From Streptomyces sp. PH10-H1 (GTDB taxonomy: Bacteria > Actinomycetota > Actinomycetes > Streptomycetales > Streptomycetaceae): DNA of 64,000 nucleotides. The notes beneath the pieces are model-generated. The model searched no databases. It saw only the letters and a program-made list of their open reading frames with translations, and was not told the DNA's origin. Location of the stretch: contig NZ_JASISZ010000001.1 of assembly GCF_030063355.1 (NCBI RefSeq), positions 62,001 to 126,000 on the forward strand, in the 5' to 3' direction. The position numbers and the translations under genes are program-made. Positions 61,030 to 64,000 of this stretch are shown in pieces (the stretch's first letter is position 1; each line of letters starts with the position of its first letter).

Positions 61030-61779
61030 ATGGCACAGAACGAGACAGCGGGCCGGAACATCGTCGTGACCGGTGGCGGTACGGGCATCGGCCGGGCCAT
61101 CGCGACCCGGTTCGCCGGGTCGGGAGACCGTGTCACGATCGTCGGCCGCCGCCGGGAAGTGCTCCGGGCCACCACCGAGGAGCTGCGCGGCGAGCACGGC
61201 CTGGACGTCACCCCCGTCGCCTGTGACCTCGCCGATCCCGATGATGTGGAGACCGCGCTCACCCGGCTCCCGGACCGGGTCGACGTTCTCGTCAACAACG
61301 CAGGCAGCCGGGAGCTGGCGATCGGGACGGGTCCGCATGGAGTGCGGACCCGTTGGCGCGGCGACTTCGAGCGCAATGTGCTGACCGCGGTGCTGCTGAC
61401 CGAGTCCCTGCGGGACCGGCTCACCACGGACGGCGGCCGGGTGATCACCGTGACCTCGGTCGCGGCACTGCGCGGAGGCGGCTCGTACGGCGCGTCCAAG
61501 GCCGCCCTGCACGCCTGGAACCACTCGCTGGCGGCCCAGCTCGGCCCGCAGGGCGTGACCTGCAACATCGTCGCTCCAGGGACCGTCGCCGGCACCGAGT
61601 TCTTCGGCGCCCGGCTCAATGACGCCGAGCTGACCCGGCGGGCCGGGCGCACCCTCGTCGGCCGGGTTGGCAGGCCCACCGACGTGGCAGCGGCCGTGGT
61701 GTTCCTGGCCTCGCCCGAGGCGGGTTTCATCACGGGCGAGATCCTGCAGTGCAACGGCGGCGAGCTGCTCGGCCGCTAG
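61030..61779 (+). CDS. Short-chain dehydrogenase/reductase
   Basis: 249 residues, classical SDR. The cofactor motif TGGGTGIG is at residues 14-21, NNAG at 89-92, the catalytic Ser in VTSVAAL, and Y153 with K157 in SYGASKAA. Arg residues after the second strand (VGRRREV) favour NADP(H). GGGGCGGAG precedes the ATG. Substrate unknown. A perfect 11-bp hairpin lies inside the gene at 61327-61353. Confidence 0.92.
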   Translation: MAQNETAGRNIVVTGGGTGIGRAIATRFAGSGDRVTIVGRRREVLRATTEELRGEHGLDVTPVACDLADPDDVETALTRLPDRVDVLVNNAGSRELAIGTGPHGVRTRWRGDFERNVLTAVLLTESLRDRLTTDGGRVITVTSVAALRGGGSYGASKAALHAWNHSLAAQLGPQGVTCNIVAPGTVAGTEFFGARLNDAELTRRAGRTLVGRVGRPTDVAAAVVFLASPEAGFITGEILQCNGGELLGR

Positions 61780-61958
61780 GGCCTGTCCGGTACCGGTCCG
61801 TTCCGCGGTCCTGCGACTCCAGGCGGAGCCTGGCTGGACCCTGAGGATGACCTCTTCCTGGCAATCCCCTGGGAAACCCCCCATCAGAGCGAAACTCTCT
61901 TGCGGCGTTCCAGCCGCCGCTGCCAGCGTGGATGTACGGCGGGAAGAGGGGCAGCCTC

Positions 61959-62804
61959 ATGGACGTTGAAAAGCTTGTGCAGTCATTCGACTTCACCGCC
62001 GGTCTCGTTGAGCACCTGCGGGGTGGAAACGTCGTGTGGGCATACGCGCTACTGGCCGCGACCACGCTGCCACCGCTCGTGCCCAACGCTGTGCTGCTCG
62101 TAACCGGCGGAGTGCTGGCGGCCCAGGGCCGGCTGGACATCACTCTCGTCCTCCTGGTGGTCGCGCTGAGCGCTCTGCTGGGGGACATGCTGATCCACCG
62201 CGCCGGGCGGGCCGTGAGCGGACGCGTCGTGTCCCGTATCCACCGCAGGCCCCGGCAGGTCGCCCTGCTCAGATGGGCGGCGCTGCGTATCCAGCGGTAT
62301 GGGGTGCCGTTCGTGATCGCGGTGCGCTTCCTGCCGAGCGGGCGCCTGGTCGGCGGCCTCGCGGCCGGCGTCGTCCGCTATCCCGCGCGCCGCTATCTGG
62401 CGGGAGCGGGCGTGGCCGAGGCGGTGTGGGCCACCTACTCCGTCGGCGTCGGCTATGTCAGCGGCCGAGCGGCCTCCAACTCCCTGTATGCCGTCGGGCT
62501 CGGTTTCGGCACCTCCCTGCTGGTGGCGGGTGCGGGGATGCTGGCCCAGTGGGCCTCCCGGACCCGCGAACGGCACCAGTTGGCGGTCCCCTTTCCCGCA
62601 GTTCTCCCCGCGCCCGCCCCGGCGCCCGCTACTGCGGTGGTTGCGGCGTCGGCTTCGGTTCGGACCCCGGCCTCGGTACAGCCAGGGCCGGCCCCGGGCG
62701 CTGGGCCGCACCAGGTCCCCGGGACCGGCGGGACGCCGGGAATCCACCCGTCGGACAGCAGCCTGAAGGCGGGTTTCTGCGGGTCGGCCGGGCGCGGCAG
62801 ATAG
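61959..62804 (+). CDS. DedA-family membrane protein
   Basis: 281 residues. The VTT/DedA domain spans about residues 20-200 with several membrane helices: VVWAYALLAATTLPPLVPNAV, LLVVALSALLGDMLIHRAG and the conserved loop VRFLPSGRLVGGLAAGVVRY, where Arg and Gly are typical. The C-terminal third is an Ala/Pro/Val-rich tail with no fold expected. The family acts as lipid scramblase-like or flippase proteins. The ATG at 61959 has AAGAGGGG upstream; the in-frame ATG at 61932 has no ribosome site. Confidence 0.88.
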   Translation: MDVEKLVQSFDFTAGLVEHLRGGNVVWAYALLAATTLPPLVPNAVLLVTGGVLAAQGRLDITLVLLVVALSALLGDMLIHRAGRAVSGRVVSRIHRRPRQVALLRWAALRIQRYGVPFVIAVRFLPSGRLVGGLAAGVVRYPARRYLAGAGVAEAVWATYSVGVGYVSGRAASNSLYAVGLGFGTSLLVAGAGMLAQWASRTRERHQLAVPFPAVLPAPAPAPATAVVAASASVRTPASVQPGPAPGAGPHQVPGTGGTPGIHPSDSSLKAGFCGSAGRGR

Positions 62805-62846
62805 CTTCGAGGACCTGCCCGGGCTCAGTGGCGGTCCTGCCCGGGC

Positions 62847-63491
62847 TCAGTGGTGGCCGAGCGGGGGACGGGACTCGGTGCCGACGTACGGGGCCAGGTA
62901 GCGATACAGCAGGCCCTTCAACTCATCGATGTACGCGACCTGTTCCGCGCCCTCGTGGGCCAGGACGAGCTCCAGGCCCGTCTTGAACATGGCGAACGCG
63001 AATTCGGAGATGCGGGCGCAGTCCTCGGCCGACAGCATTGGCGCGCGCAGCTCGATCATCCGGCCTACCCGTTCCAGCAGGGCGGCATGCAGCTGATCGT
63101 GTTCATCGGTCACCTTGCCCGGCGCGTCGGGGCCCTTGATCAGCGCGAGAAATGCCGGGTTGGCGCAGTTGAAGTCGATGAACGGATCGACTATCCGGTC
63201 GATCATCTCGGAGAGCGGGAGCGCGGCGTTCTCCGGCGTGAAGACCAGGCCATGCGTCTGCTGCATCTGGCGTATGAGCCGGCCGCCGAGTTCGACCGCG
63301 ATGGCTTGCTTGTTGGGGAAGAACTGGTAGAGCGTGCCCGGGGAGACGCCGGCCTCGCGGGCGATGGCGTTCGTGCTCGCCGCGCGGTATCCGGACGTGC
63401 AGAACACGCTCGCGGCCGCCTCCAGTAGCTGCGTCACCCGCCGCTCGCCGCGCGCCTGCCGACGGCGCGGCTTCTCCTCCACCTCGGACAC
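62847..63491 (-). CDS. TetR-family regulator, divergent from an MMPL gene
   Basis: 214 residues. The TetR helix-turn-helix (about 14-60) reads RRVTQLLEAAASVFCTSGYR and AGVSPGTLYQFFPNKQAIAV. The rest is a helical ligand domain. Its GTG start has a poor ribosome site. It faces the MMPL transporter gene across 117 bp that contain two copies of a GCGAG-N6-CTCG site, so it probably represses the transporter and itself. Confidence 0.9.
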   Translation of the reverse strand: MSEVEEKPRRRQARGERRVTQLLEAAASVFCTSGYRAASTNAIAREAGVSPGTLYQFFPNKQAIAVELGGRLIRQMQQTHGLVFTPENAALPLSEMIDRIVDPFIDFNCANPAFLALIKGPDAPGKVTDEHDQLHAALLERVGRMIELRAPMLSAEDCARISEFAFAMFKTGLELVLAHEGAEQVAYIDELKGLLYRYLAPYVGTESRPPLGHH

Positions 63492-63515
63492 GTGTAGGCC
63501 CCAATCATGATTGAC

Positions 63516-63567
63516 AAACGCGAGTGGCCGCTCGCATTATTGAAAACGCGAGTGGCTGCTCGTGTTT
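63516..63567. promoter_or_regulatory. Two direct copies of a TetR operator
   Basis: AAACGCGAGTGGCYGCTCG occurs at 63516-63534 and 63544-63562, 28 bp apart. Each holds GCGAG-N6-CTCG. The first is a near-perfect 16-bp palindrome (63520-63535). The second extends outward as AAAC and GTTT (to 63567). TATGCT at 63575-63580 is a likely -10 of the MMPL gene. Confidence 0.75.
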
Positions 63568-63608
63568 TTCATTCTATGCTTGCTCTACGGGGAGGGGACA
63601 CCTCAGTG

Positions 63609-64000
63609 ATGCCCGATGTCAACCGCGAGCGAACCGTCGGGGGCTGGACCGGGGTGGTCACCGCCCGGCCCAGGCTCACGCTGCTGCTGGCGCTGCTTTT
63701 CACCGCTCTCGCCGTGGTCGCCGGAAGCGGTGTAGCGGACCGTCTGAGCGGCGGCGGATGGGAGGCTCCGGACTCCGAGTCGTCCTATGCGACCAAGGCG
63801 CTGGAAGAGCGGTTCCCCGCCTCCCAGCCCAATCTCGTCCTGCTGGTGGACAGCCGTGGAGCGGGCGTCGACAGCCCTCAGGTGGCCGCCGCGGGACGTG
63901 AACTGGCCCGCAGGCTCGCCGCCGACGCGTCCATCGCCGGCGTCACCTCGTACTGGAGCACCGGAGCGCCCGGACTGCGCGCGAAGGACCACGGCGAAGC
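63609..64000 (+). CDS. MMPL/RND-family transporter, N-terminal part (truncated by window edge)
   Basis: The frame from ATG 63609 is open to the end of the window (130 codons). A basic N-terminus precedes one hydrophobic segment, LTLLLALLFTALAVVAGSGV, then an extracytoplasmic region with DRLSGGGWEAPDSESSYATK and FPASQPNLVLLVDSRGAG. This is the start of actinobacterial MmpL-type exporters of lipids or drugs. A GTG at 63606 is the alternative start; GGGGAGGGG lies about 9-10 nt upstream. Expression is probably set by the divergent TetR. Confidence 0.85.
   Translation, partial: MPDVNRERTVGGWTGVVTARPRLTLLLALLFTALAVVAGSGVADRLSGGGWEAPDSESSYATKALEERFPASQPNLVLLVDSRGAGVDSPQVAAAGRELARRLAADASIAGVTSYWSTGAPGLRAKDHGE

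Noticed and set aside
1-64000. CRISPR arrays, insertion sequences, prophage or rRNA
   Set aside because: No repeat-spacer arrays, transposase, phage or rRNA sequences were seen; all tandem repeats lack unique spacers.

Overview
The window is high-GC actinobacterial DNA and almost certainly comes from a Streptomyces or a very close relative. Third codon positions are strongly G/C. Genes use GTG and ATG starts with GGAGG-type ribosome sites and many 4-nt ATGA/GTGA overlaps. Several landmark genes are recognisable: the cellobiose system cebR / cebEFG-bglC, adpA followed by orn with a neighbouring tRNA-His, citA, and a TTA leucine codon in adpA. All assignments come from reading the sequence; no database search was run.

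Layout. 0-4 kb: a truncated gene, a spermidine-synthase-like protein, a small exported protein, and an OmpR-type response regulator/kinase pair. 4-12 kb: a CBM2-GH18 chitinase convergent with bglC-cebG-cebF-cebE, and divergent cebR; CebR-type boxes lie at cebR, cebE and bglC. 12-16 kb: tRNA-His, orn and adpA, a 1-kb non-coding stretch with an 11-bp phased repeat array, then a universal stress protein. 16-20 kb: glmS, a small conserved protein and an exported GH20 hexosaminidase. 20-29 kb: a leucine/isovalerate-type catabolic operon (acyl-CoA dehydrogenase, HMG-CoA lyase, biotin-dependent carboxylase alpha and beta) under a divergent TetR regulator, then a second acyl-CoA dehydrogenase and tesB. 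29-38 kb: a NarL-type two-component pair, a possible phosphatase, a PucR-type regulator broken by an in-frame amber codon, and a symporter / ureohydrolase / ThDP-enzyme operon that fits a guanidino-compound or 2-ketoarginine route. 38-50 kb: a fused double ABC exporter, an S37 aminopeptidase, two lipoproteins, a GH3 hexosaminidase-like enzyme, a TIM-barrel isomerase, a TerF-like vWA protein and a MarR-GNAT fusion. 50-55 kb: a LacI-controlled sugar operon (Gfo/Idh oxidoreductase, DUF993 aldolase-like protein, isomerase). 55-64 kb: a DUF937 protein, a frameshifted sortase and its frameshifted upstream partner, recD2, citA, an SDR, a DedA-like protein, and a TetR regulator divergent from a truncated MMPL transporter.

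How it fits together. Much of the left half links polymer breakdown to uptake and development: chitin and chitooligosaccharides (GH18, GH20, GH3), cellobiose (Ceb/BglC), amino-sugar synthesis (GlmS) and the developmental regulator AdpA. Many operator-like palindromes can be placed next to the regulator they probably serve.

The most unusual features are (i) the nonsense codon in the PucR gene, (ii) three apparent one-base contractions within 735 bp in the sortase locus, (iii) a set of short tandem repeats in intergenic DNA and inside glycoside-hydrolase genes, and (iv) the 11-bp helically phased array between adpA and the stress-protein gene. I saw no CRISPR array, insertion sequence, prophage or rRNA.
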